Shown one piece after another: positions 38,261 to 48,540 of a stretch of DNA of 49,410 nt (positions are counted from its first letter, which is position 1; each line of letters starts with the position of its first letter). The notes below the pieces were generated by a model. That model ran no database searches. It worked only from the letters and a program-made list of their open reading frames with translations, and had not been told where the DNA came from. A program made the translations under genes and the position numbers. Source of the DNA: Methylomonas koyamae. Its GTDB lineage: Bacteria > Pseudomonadota > Gammaproteobacteria > Methylococcales > Methylomonadaceae. Where the stretch lies: NCBI GenBank assembly GCA_945877625.1, contig CAMCSF010000002.1, positions 1 to 49,410 on the forward strand. The letters run 5' to 3'.

Positions 38261-38506
38261 ATGTTACGAAAACCCCACAAGAAATCGAGGCTTGAACCTC
38301 CGATAGTGGTTTCATCTGAACAAGCTACGGAAGTGTTTCCATCGGTGCGCTATTTTCAGATTCATTTTGAGTTCTTACAGGAACAATTAAGCTTGATTCT
38401 GCATAATCAGGAGCGCTTGCAGCACCAAATTCAGCAGTTGAGGGCAAATTATGGTGAAGCTGTTGATGAGGAATTAGCGGTGATTCATCAATCTCGAAAG
38501 CCTTGA
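38261..38506 (+). CDS. Small hypothetical protein with predicted coiled coil
   Basis: 81 aa; RBS aaggagaa; LQEQLSLILHNQERLQHQIQQLRANYGEAVDEEL. Confidence 0.55.
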   Translation: MLRKPHKKSRLEPPIVVSSEQATEVFPSVRYFQIHFEFLQEQLSLILHNQERLQHQIQQLRANYGEAVDEELAVIHQSRKP

Positions 38507-38593
38507 AAACACGGTTTTAATTATCAAAACCTATTTTTAGCTGGCTGGTTAACTTAAAATCGCGATTGTTTTGGTTTTTAATCTTCAAATATC

Positions 38594-39520
38594 GTGTATC
38601 AGGCAAAAGATTTTATAGAAACAACCCAAGGCTTACTGTTTGCGGTGGTAATGGCTGGTGTTGAAGCCAGCAAAGTACGTTGTTTCTTGCGCTATATTCA
38701 AATCGATCAACATTGGCAAAAGGTGAATACCGAAAATGCTAATCAATACCTAGCAACAAATTTTCCACAGTATTTGTTTTATTCAAATCAGTTAGACGCG
38801 CAAATGCATGGTGTCGAGATTGGTCAGATTGTTAATCATTATTCGCCGCAGACAGTCTTACAAACCCTGTTAAAACAGTTGCCCAGCGATCAAGTTATCG
38901 CTGATTTACAGCAGTTATGTGGCTTATTTATTGGGCAAGGCATTGATTTGCAACATATTGGTATTACCGGTTCTTGTTTGCTGGGATTGCAAAATCATCA
39001 TTCTGATATTGATTTGGTTTGTTATGACCGAGGTGAATTTCAGCGATTGCGGAATGTGGTGCAAAGCTTGATTGCTAGTAACGATTGTCAAAATCTAGCT
39101 GATGCCGATTGGCTGGAGGCTTATCAGCGCCGTAATTGTGATTTGTCATTGGATGATTACATTTGGCATGAGCAGCGTAAATACAACAAAGCCTTAATTA
39201 ACCAGCGTAAATTTGATTTGTCTTTGCTGGTGCCGAGTCAATCAGCTAATCGGCAATTTCAGAAATTGGCTGCAATTGAGTTACAGGCAAAAGTAATCGA
39301 CGATCAATTTAGTTTTGATTATCCGGCTGAATTTTTGATTGATGATGCTGACATTGAACGGGTGGTTTGTTTTACCGCGACTTATAACGGCCAAGCAGTT
39401 AACGGCGAGCAAATCGCGATTGCTGGGCAGTTAGAGCAAGATCAATTTGGCGCCAAGCGGATTGTTGTTGGTTCTAATCGTGAAGCGCAGGGCCAATATA
39501 TTAAGGTGATACATGGTTAA
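38594..39520 (+). CDS. Nucleotidyltransferase-domain protein
   Basis: GTG start; ITGSCLLGLQNHHSDIDLVCY fits GSx..(G)..SDIDL nucleotidyltransferase active site; overlaps next gene by 8 nt. Confidence 0.7.
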   Translation: MYQAKDFIETTQGLLFAVVMAGVEASKVRCFLRYIQIDQHWQKVNTENANQYLATNFPQYLFYSNQLDAQMHGVEIGQIVNHYSPQTVLQTLLKQLPSDQVIADLQQLCGLFIGQGIDLQHIGITGSCLLGLQNHHSDIDLVCYDRGEFQRLRNVVQSLIASNDCQNLADADWLEAYQRRNCDLSLDDYIWHEQRKYNKALINQRKFDLSLLVPSQSANRQFQKLAAIELQAKVIDDQFSFDYPAEFLIDDADIERVVCFTATYNGQAVNGEQIAIAGQLEQDQFGAKRIVVGSNREAQGQYIKVIHG

Positions 39521-40202
39521 AGCCATTATCTTTGATATGGATGGCTTGGTGATTGATAGCGAAGCCGGTTATGTTGCGGCTTGGCGGCAAACTGCGATGG
39601 CGATGGGTTATTCGATTGATGATGAGTTTGCTCATGGCTTATCGGGTGCCAATGCTGAGCATGTCAAAAACTATCTGTTAGAAAAATTCGGTGATGGGTT
39701 TGATTTGACGCGGTTTAGGCAATTGAGCACTGAAATTTGGTTGGCGCATGTTGAGCAATATGGGATTGCGGTTAAACCGGGTTTCTTTAGCCTGCTTGAG
39801 TTGATTCAACAACGCCAAATACCGTTTTGCTTGGCGACTAATAGCCAGCGAGTCCAAGCTTTACGGTGTTTAAGCTTTGCTGGATTGGATGGTGTGTTTC
39901 AGCACATTATTGCTCGTGATGATGTGATTAAGGGCAAACCGGCGCCTGATTTGTTTATTAAAGCAGCCGATGTTTTAGCGCATTCTGTCGCTGATTGTTT
40001 GGTGTTAGAGGATTCGCCGATTGGGATTGAGGCTGCGGTTGCGGCGGGAGCACCTTGTTTTTATTTGCCCTCGCAAGCGGTGGGCGATCCTTGGGCGAGT
40101 CAGCAAGCGATTCGGGTGTTTGAGGATTTAGAGCAAGTGGCGACTGAATTGATGCAAGCATCCGATTCCAGTTTGCAAAATAGTCGGCATGACTGGGTTT
40201 AA
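39513..40202 (+). CDS. HAD family hydrolase (beta-phosphoglucomutase/HxpB-like)
   Basis: KAIIFDMDGLVIDSEAGYVAAWRQ; PFCLATNSQRVQALRCLSFAGL; KGKPAPDLFIKAADVL; CLVLEDSPIGIEAAVAAGAPCFYLP. Confidence 0.92.
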   Translation: MVKAIIFDMDGLVIDSEAGYVAAWRQTAMAMGYSIDDEFAHGLSGANAEHVKNYLLEKFGDGFDLTRFRQLSTEIWLAHVEQYGIAVKPGFFSLLELIQQRQIPFCLATNSQRVQALRCLSFAGLDGVFQHIIARDDVIKGKPAPDLFIKAADVLAHSVADCLVLEDSPIGIEAAVAAGAPCFYLPSQAVGDPWASQQAIRVFEDLEQVATELMQASDSSLQNSRHDWV

Positions 40203-40310
40203 ATAAAGCATGATAAAGTTGATGATTCGGGTAAAATTCCGGCGGAATTCTGGCCTTTACTTTGTTTAAGAGCCAGCTTTATCTGGTTTTTCTGGTTTAA
40301 CGAATCCAAT

Positions 40311-42224
40311 ATGCGCCTTTTAGCTCGTTTAGTTTTTATATTTATCTGCCTTTTTTTCAGCACTTTAGCGATTGCTGAAACCGCTATTCCCGGTTTTATT
40401 GTGGTGAATTATCACGATATTCTCGAAGAAGAGGAGCGGGTACCGCCATTTGATCGAATCGCTGTTTGTAAACAACATTTGGAAGATCATTTCGCTTGGC
40501 TGAAGAAAAATAACTATCACGTTATTAGCGTTCAAGACGTTTTGGATGCCATGAAAGGTGACAAGCCATTGCCGCCCAAGGCAATCATGCTGACTTTTGA
40601 TGATGGCTATCAAAGCTTCTATACCCGAGCGATGCCACTGCTGAAAAAATATAAATATCCAGCCACTTTAGCGGTAGTCGGTACTTGGTTGGAACAGCAA
40701 AAAGTCGCCGGTGTTAAGCCTTTAATGACGCCAGCGCAAATTCGTGAAGTGATGAATAGCGGTTTGGTCGAAATTGCTTCTCATACCCACGATTTACACC
40801 ATGACATTCCTGCTAATCCACAAGGCAATAATCAAAGTGCCGTCACAGCGCGTTTGTATAGTGCTGAGTATGATGAATATGAGAATGACGAAAGTTACCG
40901 TAAACGCTTGTTTAACGAAATTGACAAAAGTTCTGAGCGTTTATTTCAAATTACCGGCAAACGCCCAAGGGTGATTGTCTGGCCTTATGGCGAATACAAC
41001 AGCATCGCTTTGGAAGCCGCTAAATTGGCCGGAATGCCCATTACTATGGGTTTAAATGATGGCCTGAATACTTTGGCCGATGCTCGAGTCATGAAGCGAA
41101 TGATGATTACAGACGATGCAAATGCCGAGCAATTTGCTGAAATCGTTAAGAATCAACGTAACGCAGAAAAATTACGGGTTGCTCATGTTGATTTGGATTA
41201 CATCTATGATGACGATGAAGAACAAACTGCTAAAAATTTAACCTCCTTGTTAGAGCGGATTAAAGCCAGTGGTGCTAACACTGTTTATTTACAAGCTTAT
41301 TCCGATCCTGATGGTGACGGCAACGCCGATCAACTGTATTTTCCGAATCGCCATTTGCCAGTTCGTCGTGATTTGTTCAATCATGTGGCATTACAGTTGC
41401 GTACTCGCGCTGGGGTTAAAGTTTATGCGTGGATGCCGATTTTGGCTTACAAAGGCGATGCGCCTTTGAAATGGTATGTCAAAGAATGGCGTGATGGTGA
41501 AGCGCAGTTATCGCGTCACATCTATACGCGTTTATCGCCGTTTAATCCTGAAGCGCGTCAATATATTGGCGAGATTTACGAAGATTTAGCCAAAAACTGT
41601 AGCTTCAATGGCATTTTGTTCCATGATGACGGAATTTTGTCTGATTATGAAGACGTGTCGCCAATGGCGATGGATTTTGCTCATAACGTTTGGGGCTTGC
41701 CGGCTGAGTTTAAAAAAATCCACGATTCGCCTGAACTGCGTTTACGTTGGGGGCAATATAAAACTGAATTTTTAGGTCAATTCACCGATTATTTGACCGA
41801 TAGAGTTCGTTATTACCGTCCGTATGTCAAAACTGCGCGTAATTTTTATGCTTTGCCATTAATGCAGCCTTATAGCGAAGAATGGTATGCACAATCATTC
41901 CCAAGCTTTATGAAGCATTACGATTACGTGGCGATAGAGGCGATGCCTTTCATGGAAAAAGCGGCCGATCCTAAAAAATGGTTAACTGAATTAGTGAAGA
42001 AAACCGCTGAATATCCACATGGTTTAGACAAAATGGTGTTTGAGCTACAAGCGGTGGATTGGGAAAAACAGCAAGATATTCCGATGGCCATATTTAATGA
42101 GCAATTCCAGTTGTTGAAAAAACAAGGTGCAAAACATATTGGTTATTACCCTGATAATCAGTATCGCGATCAACCTAAACTGGAAGAGTTGAAGAAATAT
42201 TTTGCTGTCGATAAACAAAATTAA
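40311..42224 (+). CDS. pgaB: Poly-beta-1,6-N-acetyl-D-glucosamine N-deacetylase PgaB
   Basis: NYHDILEEEERVPPFDRIAVCKQHLEDHFAWLKKNNYHVISVQDVLDA; IMLTFDDGYQSFYTRAMPLL; EIASHTHDLHH; WPYGEYN; C-terminal glycosidase-like domain with FNGILFHDDGILSDYED. Confidence 0.95.
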   Translation: MRLLARLVFIFICLFFSTLAIAETAIPGFIVVNYHDILEEEERVPPFDRIAVCKQHLEDHFAWLKKNNYHVISVQDVLDAMKGDKPLPPKAIMLTFDDGYQSFYTRAMPLLKKYKYPATLAVVGTWLEQQKVAGVKPLMTPAQIREVMNSGLVEIASHTHDLHHDIPANPQGNNQSAVTARLYSAEYDEYENDESYRKRLFNEIDKSSERLFQITGKRPRVIVWPYGEYNSIALEAAKLAGMPITMGLNDGLNTLADARVMKRMMITDDANAEQFAEIVKNQRNAEKLRVAHVDLDYIYDDDEEQTAKNLTSLLERIKASGANTVYLQAYSDPDGDGNADQLYFPNRHLPVRRDLFNHVALQLRTRAGVKVYAWMPILAYKGDAPLKWYVKEWRDGEAQLSRHIYTRLSPFNPEARQYIGEIYEDLAKNCSFNGILFHDDGILSDYEDVSPMAMDFAHNVWGLPAEFKKIHDSPELRLRWGQYKTEFLGQFTDYLTDRVRYYRPYVKTARNFYALPLMQPYSEEWYAQSFPSFMKHYDYVAIEAMPFMEKAADPKKWLTELVKKTAEYPHGLDKMVFELQAVDWEKQQDIPMAIFNEQFQLLKKQGAKHIGYYPDNQYRDQPKLEELKKYFAVDKQN

Positions 42225-42232
42225 GGTAGGCA

Positions 42233-43582
42233 ATGGACAATCTTATCGCACAGCCTTGGGTACAAGAGCTAATTGATTTTTGGTTGAAGGCGCAAGAGCA
42301 TTATCAAGAATTGCCTTGGGCGCATTTTGATGAATGGCTATCGCGATTTATCTTTTATTACCCATTATTAATGGCTTATGTCTGGATGTTGGGTGGGATT
42401 ATTTACTATCTGCGCTGGGAACGTAATCGCGGTAATGTGTTGTCAGATTTGCCGGTTTTGGATCAATATCCATCGGTTTCAATTTTGGTGCCTTGTTATA
42501 ACGAGGGCGAAAATGTTCGGGAAACGATTGAATATTTATTACATCAGCAATATCCCAATTACGAGATTATTGCGGTTAATGACGGTAGTAAAGACAACAC
42601 CTTAGACATTCTGCATGAATTGGCCGATCAACATCCGCTAATTCGGGTGGTTAATTTAGCCAGCAATCAAGGTAAAGCGGTTGGATTACGGACAGCAGCT
42701 TTAGTATCAAACAGCGAAATCTTAATCGGTATTGATGGTGATGCGCTATTAGCACCGAATGCGACGGCTTGGATTGTGCGTCATTTTCTTGACAATCCTA
42801 ATGTCGGCGCAGTGACCGGTAATCCACGGATTCGCAATCGTTCCAGTTTGTTAGGCAAGATTCAGGTCGGTGAGTTTTCAGCGATAGTTGGGATGATTAA
42901 ACGTGCTCAACGATCGTATGGACACATTTTTACCATTTCCGGAGTGATTGCAGGTTTCCGTAAAACCGCGCTACATGATGTTGGTTATTGGAGTCCTGAT
43001 ATGGTGACCGAGGACATCGATATTAGTTGGAAATTGCAATTGGCGGGTTGGTCAATTCGATTTGAGCCTAATGCGCTGTGTTGGGTGTTGATGCCGGAAA
43101 CTTTGAATGGTTTATGGAAGCAACGCAGTCGTTGGGCGCAAGGCGGGGTAGAAGTGTTATTACGCTACTTTAAACCCTTATTAAGCTGGCGTTCGCGCGG
43201 CATGTGGCCTTTATATTTGGAATGTAGCATTAGTTTATGCTGGGCATTTTTGGTAGTGGGTTTATTACTTGCTGCGCCAGTGCAATGGATTATTAGTGAA
43301 CAACCTCAAGAAGCTTTAGAAGATTTGTCGCCGCGTTGGACTAGTATGTTGTTGTGTGTGACTTGTTTAATTCAGTTTGCGGTCAGTTTGGCGATTGATT
43401 CCAGTTATGAAAAGCGCAGTGGTGGTTCGGCTAAACATTATTATTGGATGATTTGGTATCCGATTGTTTATTGGATGATTAACGTAGGCACCACGATTCA
43501 TGGTTGTTTCAAAGCTTTGCGCAAAAAACGTGGCCAACGCGCGGTTTGGGTGACTTTGGATAGAGGATTAAGACAAAAATGA
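42233..43582 (+). CDS. pgaC: Poly-beta-1,6-N-acetyl-D-glucosamine synthase PgaC
   Basis: SILVPCYNEGENVRETIEYLLHQQYPNYEIIAVNDGSKDNT; GIDGDALL; VTEDIDISWKLQLAGW; KQRSRWAQGGVEVLLRYFKPL. Confidence 0.95.
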   Translation: MDNLIAQPWVQELIDFWLKAQEHYQELPWAHFDEWLSRFIFYYPLLMAYVWMLGGIIYYLRWERNRGNVLSDLPVLDQYPSVSILVPCYNEGENVRETIEYLLHQQYPNYEIIAVNDGSKDNTLDILHELADQHPLIRVVNLASNQGKAVGLRTAALVSNSEILIGIDGDALLAPNATAWIVRHFLDNPNVGAVTGNPRIRNRSSLLGKIQVGEFSAIVGMIKRAQRSYGHIFTISGVIAGFRKTALHDVGYWSPDMVTEDIDISWKLQLAGWSIRFEPNALCWVLMPETLNGLWKQRSRWAQGGVEVLLRYFKPLLSWRSRGMWPLYLECSISLCWAFLVVGLLLAAPVQWIISEQPQEALEDLSPRWTSMLLCVTCLIQFAVSLAIDSSYEKRSGGSAKHYYWMIWYPIVYWMINVGTTIHGCFKALRKKRGQRAVWVTLDRGLRQK

Positions 43583-44016
43583 AAGAAATCATTATTAATC
43601 AGCCGCACTTACAAAGTTTTCGCCAAAAGTGTGGCTCTTGGTTTTTGTCGGCAGTTAGCTGGTTGCTGTGGCTGTATTTTTTGTTACCACTGTTTACTTT
43701 AGGCGGTTGGTTGCTGGGCGTTAAAAGTTTATCGGACGAAATTCGCTGGTTTGGTGGCTATAAGACTTTGCTAGAGTTATTAGAATTGTACGGCGAAATT
43801 ATTTTAGTGATTGCTGCAGGTTGGGCGGTTTGGTCTTTGTGTTTATCTTGGTTGCATGCCGGTAAATCATCAAAACAACTGCCGACTGTCAATGATGAGC
43901 AGTTATGTGCTAGTTTTAAAGTCGATCAAAAGCAGCTAATTGAAGCAAGGGCTTTAAACAAAGTCACTGTTTGCTTTGATGATCATGCTGGTATTGTTGA
44001 TATTCTTCATAAATAA
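43579..44016 (+). CDS. pgaD: PgaD-like membrane protein
   Basis: ATGA overlap with pgaC; two TM segments (LSAVSWLLWLYFLLPLFTLGGWLLG; IILVIAAGWAVWSLCLSW). Confidence 0.85.
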   Translation: MKEIIINQPHLQSFRQKCGSWFLSAVSWLLWLYFLLPLFTLGGWLLGVKSLSDEIRWFGGYKTLLELLELYGEIILVIAAGWAVWSLCLSWLHAGKSSKQLPTVNDEQLCASFKVDQKQLIEARALNKVTVCFDDHAGIVDILHK

Positions 44017-44033
44017 GCAATAGGCCAAATTTA

Positions 44034-44558
44034 ATGAAACTCGCTATCACTGTTTTAGGCAATAAAACTCAGGGATTGATTCCTGAAATGTTAGCGATTT
44101 TAAGTGCTTGTCACTGTGATGTATTGGAGTTGCGTAGTTCGGGATTGTCAGAGATTAGCTGGCTTTATTTGTTGGTCGATGGCAATTGGAATCAGATCGC
44201 TAAGCTGGAAGGGCTTTTAGAATTAATCGCTACTCGTTTAGGCCTTGAAATCAGTTTTTTACGACCAGAAGAAGAATTGCAGGTTAAAGAAGGTGTTCCT
44301 TATTTGTTGGAAACCATTTCTGCCGATAAAAAAGATTTAATGTTTGCGGTTAGTGCTTTCTTGCAAGAGCGTGGTGTGTTTATCGAAGAAATGACGGCAA
44401 GTCGGCATCAGGCACCTTATTTCAATCACAGTGTTTTTTCCAGTAAATTCGTTTTGTTAGTGCCGGCAAATGTACACATTCTGTCTTTGCGTGAAGAATT
44501 TTTGGATTTCTGCGACGATTTGAACATCGACGCTATTCTTGAACCTATCAAGCGGTAA
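44034..44558 (+). CDS. gcvR: ACT-domain protein, GcvR-like glycine cleavage regulator
   Basis: KLAITVLGNKTQGLIPEMLAILSACHCDVLELRSSGLSEISWLYLLVDG...; tandem ACT pattern; directly upstream of bcp as in enterobacteria. Confidence 0.7.
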   Translation: MKLAITVLGNKTQGLIPEMLAILSACHCDVLELRSSGLSEISWLYLLVDGNWNQIAKLEGLLELIATRLGLEISFLRPEEELQVKEGVPYLLETISADKKDLMFAVSAFLQERGVFIEEMTASRHQAPYFNHSVFSSKFVLLVPANVHILSLREEFLDFCDDLNIDAILEPIKR

Positions 44559-44563
44559 TTATT

Positions 44564-45031
44564 ATGGCTATCAACCTTGGCGAGAGTGTTCCTAATTTTC
44601 AAGCTTCTGCAACCGGCGATAAAACCGTTGGCTTGAGTGACTACTTGGGGCAAAAAGTCTTGTTGTACTTCTACCCTAAAGACAATACGCCGGGCTGTAC
44701 TCAAGAAGGGCAGGCCTTTAGAGATCATTACCCCCAGTTTCAACAGCTTAATACTGTAATACTGGGCGTGTCTCGCGATAGTGTCAAAGTGCATGAAGGT
44801 TTTAAATGCAAACAGGCTTTTCCGTTTGATTTGTTGGCCGATCAAGATGAAGCGCTGTGTGAACTGTTTGATGTTATCAAGATGAAAAACATGTATGGCA
44901 AGCAAGTCAGAGGCATAGAACGTAGTACCTTCTTGATTGATGAGCAGGGTGTTTTAATCAAAGAATGGCGCAAGGTTCAGGTGAAAACCCATATTGCTGA
45001 GGTTTTGACGACTTTGGATCAGCTCCAATAA
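44564..45031 (+). CDS. bcp: Thioredoxin-dependent peroxiredoxin (Bcp/PrxQ)
   Basis: VLLYFYPKDNTPGCTQEGQAFRDHYPQF; ILGVSRDSVKVHEGFKCKQAFPFDLLADQDEALCELFDV; RSTFLIDEQG. Confidence 0.93.
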   Translation: MAINLGESVPNFQASATGDKTVGLSDYLGQKVLLYFYPKDNTPGCTQEGQAFRDHYPQFQQLNTVILGVSRDSVKVHEGFKCKQAFPFDLLADQDEALCELFDVIKMKNMYGKQVRGIERSTFLIDEQGVLIKEWRKVQVKTHIAEVLTTLDQLQ

Positions 45032-45157
45032 AAAGCTTACATAGCCTTAACTTAGTGGATTTAAGCCAGTTTTTAGCATAATTTATAAATCTGTAACATT
45101 GTTTAATGACGGGGTTTTGGGGATAATGGCCACTGTCTTATATTTTACGGTCATATC

Positions 45158-45382
45158 ATGAACGAACTTCTGTCTTCAGGAATTGAATTGATGCTAATTG
45201 GAATGGGCATCGTTTTTACCTTTTTGGCAATGTTGGTAGTTGTTATTAACGGCATGGCATCAGTGGTTCAACGTTTTTTTCCAGAAACGCCAGTACCGAG
45301 TCAAAATGGTGAAGATCCTCGAATGATTGCTGCTATTTCTGCTGCAATTCATGAATACCGCAAAAAACATCATAAGCATTAA
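45158..45382 (+). CDS. oadG: Oxaloacetate decarboxylase gamma subunit
   Basis: ELMLIGMGIVFTFLAMLVVVINGMASVV...AAISAAIHEYRKKH; upstream of oadA. Confidence 0.88.
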   Translation: MNELLSSGIELMLIGMGIVFTFLAMLVVVINGMASVVQRFFPETPVPSQNGEDPRMIAAISAAIHEYRKKHHKH

Positions 45383-45469
45383 GTTTTAATGCCGCCAATC
45401 AAAATAGGCATCCAACGCACCCACAAGGTATAACTAGCAGACCCAAAAGAGTCATTAGGAGAAACAAAC

Positions 45470-47263
45470 GTGGCAAAGGTAAAAAAACCTTTAGGAATAA
45501 CAGAAGTCGTACTACGCGACGCTCATCAATCAATCTTGGCAACGCGTTTACGTATCGAAGATATGTTGCCTATCTGTCAGCAACTTGACGAAATCGGTTA
45601 TTGGTCAATTGAATCCTGGGGTGGCGCTACATTTGACGCTTGCATTCGCTATTTAGGTGAAGATCCTTGGGAGCGTTTACGTTTACTCAAAAAAGCGATG
45701 CCGAATACACCACAGCAAATGCTGTTTCGTGGTCAAAATATTTTAGGTTATCGGCATTATGCTGATGATGTGGTTGATAAATTCGTAGAGCGTTGCGCGG
45801 TTAACGGTATTGATGTTTTCCGTATTTTCGATGCGATGAACGATATGCGTAACATTGAGCGGGCTATTAAAGCGGTGCTCCATACCGATGCTCATGCTCA
45901 AGGCACCATTTCTTATACAACCAGCCCAGTTCATACCATTGCTAAATGGGTTGAACAAGGTCGTATCATTGAAGATTTAGGCGCACATTCGATTTGTATT
46001 AAAGATATGGCCGGTCTTTTAACTCCTTATGATGCTTATGAATTAGTGAGTAAGCTGAAAAAAGCGGTTTCTATTCCAATTCACATGCAATGCCACGCAA
46101 CAACGGGTCTAAGTGTCGGTACTTATATCAAAGCGGTTGAAGCCGGTTTGGATAATGCAGACACGGCTATCTCTTCTTTAAGTATGACCTATGGTCATAG
46201 TCCAACAGAAACTATCGTTGCCAGCTTCCAAGGTCAGCCTTATGACACTGGTTTAGATTTGGTTAAGTTAGAAAAAATTGCTGCTTATTTCCGTGATGTG
46301 CGTAAAAAATACGCACAATTTGAAGGCAGCCTAAAAGGCGTTGATGGTCGTATTTTGGTCTCGCAAGTACCGGGTGGTATGTTGACCAACATGGAAAGCC
46401 AGCTTAAAGAGCAAGGCGCGGCTGATAAATTTGATGAAGTGTTGCTCGAAATTCCAAGAGTGCGTAGCGATTTAGGTTTTATTCCTTTGGTTACGCCAAC
46501 TTCGCAAATCGTTGGTACCCAAGCGGTGTTAAACGTCATGCAAGGTGAACGTTACAAAACCATCAGCAAAGAAACGGCCGGTGTTTTGAAAGGTGAATAC
46601 GGTGCAACACCGGCACCTGTTAATAAAGAATTACAAGCGCGGGTTTTAGACGGTGCGGAAGCGATTACTTGCCGTCCAGCTGATTTATTAGCGCCAGAAA
46701 TGGATAAAATCGTTGCTGAAGTTAAACGTAAAGCCGAAGCTGAAGGCGTTAAGTTATCCGAAAATGTCGAAGAAGATGCTTTGATTGACGGTATGTTCGC
46801 TCAAATTGGCTGGAAGTTTTTACAAAATCGCGGCAATCCAGCGGCATTTGAACCAGTTCCAAGTGCTGAATCAGCTGCTCCAGCAGCCGTTGCTCCTGCT
46901 GGATCTGCAACCGGCCCAACAGAAACTTATACTGTCAATGTCGATGGCAAAAACTTTAATGTCGCAGTTGGCCCTGCGGGTGCTGACATTACCGTTAAAG
47001 CCGCCGCGCCAGTTGGCCCTGATTTAGTGATTACACCGCCGATTGTTACCGGTAGTGGCTTTGTGATTTCACCTTTAGCAGGTGTGATTTTAAAAGTGAT
47101 GGCTAATGTCGGATCACACATTGCCGAAGGTGATGTGGTGATTGTGATGGAAGCCATGAAAATGGAAACCGAAATTCGCGCTAAAGTGGCCGGTATTGTT
47201 ACTGAAGTGAATGTCAGACAAGGCGATTCGGTGGCAGTTGGTGACGTGTTAGTAACCTTATAA
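45470..47263 (+). CDS. oadA: Oxaloacetate decarboxylase alpha subunit (biotin-containing)
   Basis: [62 protein letters not shown]; biotinylation site [11 protein letters not shown]. Confidence 0.96.
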   Translation: MAKVKKPLGITEVVLRDAHQSILATRLRIEDMLPICQQLDEIGYWSIESWGGATFDACIRYLGEDPWERLRLLKKAMPNTPQQMLFRGQNILGYRHYADDVVDKFVERCAVNGIDVFRIFDAMNDMRNIERAIKAVLHTDAHAQGTISYTTSPVHTIAKWVEQGRIIEDLGAHSICIKDMAGLLTPYDAYELVSKLKKAVSIPIHMQCHATTGLSVGTYIKAVEAGLDNADTAISSLSMTYGHSPTETIVASFQGQPYDTGLDLVKLEKIAAYFRDVRKKYAQFEGSLKGVDGRILVSQVPGGMLTNMESQLKEQGAADKFDEVLLEIPRVRSDLGFIPLVTPTSQIVGTQAVLNVMQGERYKTISKETAGVLKGEYGATPAPVNKELQARVLDGAEAITCRPADLLAPEMDKIVAEVKRKAEAEGVKLSENVEEDALIDGMFAQIGWKFLQNRGNPAAFEPVPSAESAAPAAVAPAGSATGPTETYTVNVDGKNFNVAVGPAGADITVKAAAPVGPDLVITPPIVTGSGFVISPLAGVILKVMANVGSHIAEGDVVIVMEAMKMETEIRAKVAGIVTEVNVRQGDSVAVGDVLVTL

Positions 47264-47270
47264 AGCGAGC

Positions 47271-47297
47271 TAACCCCAGTTGATTAAATTGGGGTTA
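47271..47297 (+). other. Hairpin between oadA and oadB
   Basis: TAACCCCA-11 nt-TGGGGTTA, no U tract. Confidence 0.55.
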
Positions 47298-47333
47298 ACA
47301 TTAAGCTACGATATATAACAATAAAGAAAATCC

Positions 47334-48461
47334 ATGGAAAATATCAGACTGTTGTGGGAAAGCACTGGCCTCTACAACTTTACAGGGCCACAAGCCATTA
47401 TGATGGTGGTTGGTTTTGTGCTGCTGTTCCTCGCCATTAAAAAAGACTTCGAACCCTTGTTGTTGCTACCTATTGGCTTTGGCGCGATTTTGAGCAACAT
47501 TCCCGTCGCAGGTATGATTGATGAGGGCGGGATTCTATACTTCATGTATGGCGGTATTAAAGCCGGCATCTTCCCGCTTTTAATCTTCATGGGCGTTGGG
47601 GCAATGACCGATTTTGGTCCGATGCTAGCCAATCCCAAAACCCTGTTACTGGGGGCTGCTGCGCAATTTGGAATTTTCGCGACCTTGTTCGGTGCTTTAG
47701 CTATGAACGTGTTGCCCGGCATGGAGTTTAGCTTAAAACAAGCTGCGGCTATCGCTATTATCGGTGGAGCTGATGGCCCTACAGCGATTTACGTGGCCTC
47801 TAAACTAGCGCCAGAATTACTGGGTGCAATTGCGGTTGCTGCTTATTCATACATGGCTTTAGTGCCATTAATTCAACCACCGATTATGCGTGCATTAACC
47901 ACGGTTGAAGAGCGCAAAATTGAAATGCAGCAGTTAAGACCGGTCAGCAAAACCGAGAAAACCATCTTTCCTTTGGTGCTTGTTGTGCTAACTGCTTTGT
48001 TATTGCCGTCTGCTGCGCCTTTAGTGGGTATGTTCTGTTTAGGTAATTTAATGAATGCTTGCGGTGTTGTTGATCGTTTAAGCAAAACCGCCCAAAACGA
48101 ATTGATTAACATTGTGACAATTTTCTTAGGCTTAGCAGTCGGCTCAAAACTGAGTGCTGAAGCATTTTTGAAGATGGAAACCTTAGGTATCTTAGGTTTA
48201 GGCGCTATCGCTTTTGCTATCGGTACAGCAAGTGGCGTTTTGATGGCTAAATTGATGAATCGTTTTAGCAGTACGCCAATTAATCCATTAATTGGTGCGG
48301 CGGGTGTTTCGGCGGTGCCGATGGCGGCTAGGGTTGCTAATAAAGTGGGTCAAGAAAGCAATCCATACAACTTCTTATTGATGCACGCGATGGGGCCGAA
48401 TGTCGCTGGTGTTATTGGTTCAGCGGTTGCTGCGGGTGTGTTGTTAAGCTTGATTCGTTAA
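47334..48461 (+). CDS. oadB: Oxaloacetate decarboxylase beta subunit (Na+ pump)
   Basis: [116 protein letters not shown]. Confidence 0.96.
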   Translation: MENIRLLWESTGLYNFTGPQAIMMVVGFVLLFLAIKKDFEPLLLLPIGFGAILSNIPVAGMIDEGGILYFMYGGIKAGIFPLLIFMGVGAMTDFGPMLANPKTLLLGAAAQFGIFATLFGALAMNVLPGMEFSLKQAAAIAIIGGADGPTAIYVASKLAPELLGAIAVAAYSYMALVPLIQPPIMRALTTVEERKIEMQQLRPVSKTEKTIFPLVLVVLTALLLPSAAPLVGMFCLGNLMNACGVVDRLSKTAQNELINIVTIFLGLAVGSKLSAEAFLKMETLGILGLGAIAFAIGTASGVLMAKLMNRFSSTPINPLIGAAGVSAVPMAARVANKVGQESNPYNFLLMHAMGPNVAGVIGSAVAAGVLLSLIR

Positions 48462-48483
48462 GTCTTAACAAAATCCAAATCTA

Positions 48484-48517
48484 AAAAAAGCCGAAGTTTT
48501 TTAACTTCGGCTTTTTT
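48484..48517. terminator. Bidirectional terminator between convergent oadB and fhs
   Basis: AAAAAAGCCGAAGTT-tttt-AACTTCGGCTTTTTT, perfect 15-bp stem. Confidence 0.93.
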
Positions 48518-48540
48518 ATTGTCTAGCGTTTTAGTGGCGG

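Noticed and set aside
44426-44905. 159-aa minus-strand ORF across gcvR/bcp.
   Set aside because: Antisense to two recognised genes; no recognisable protein features.
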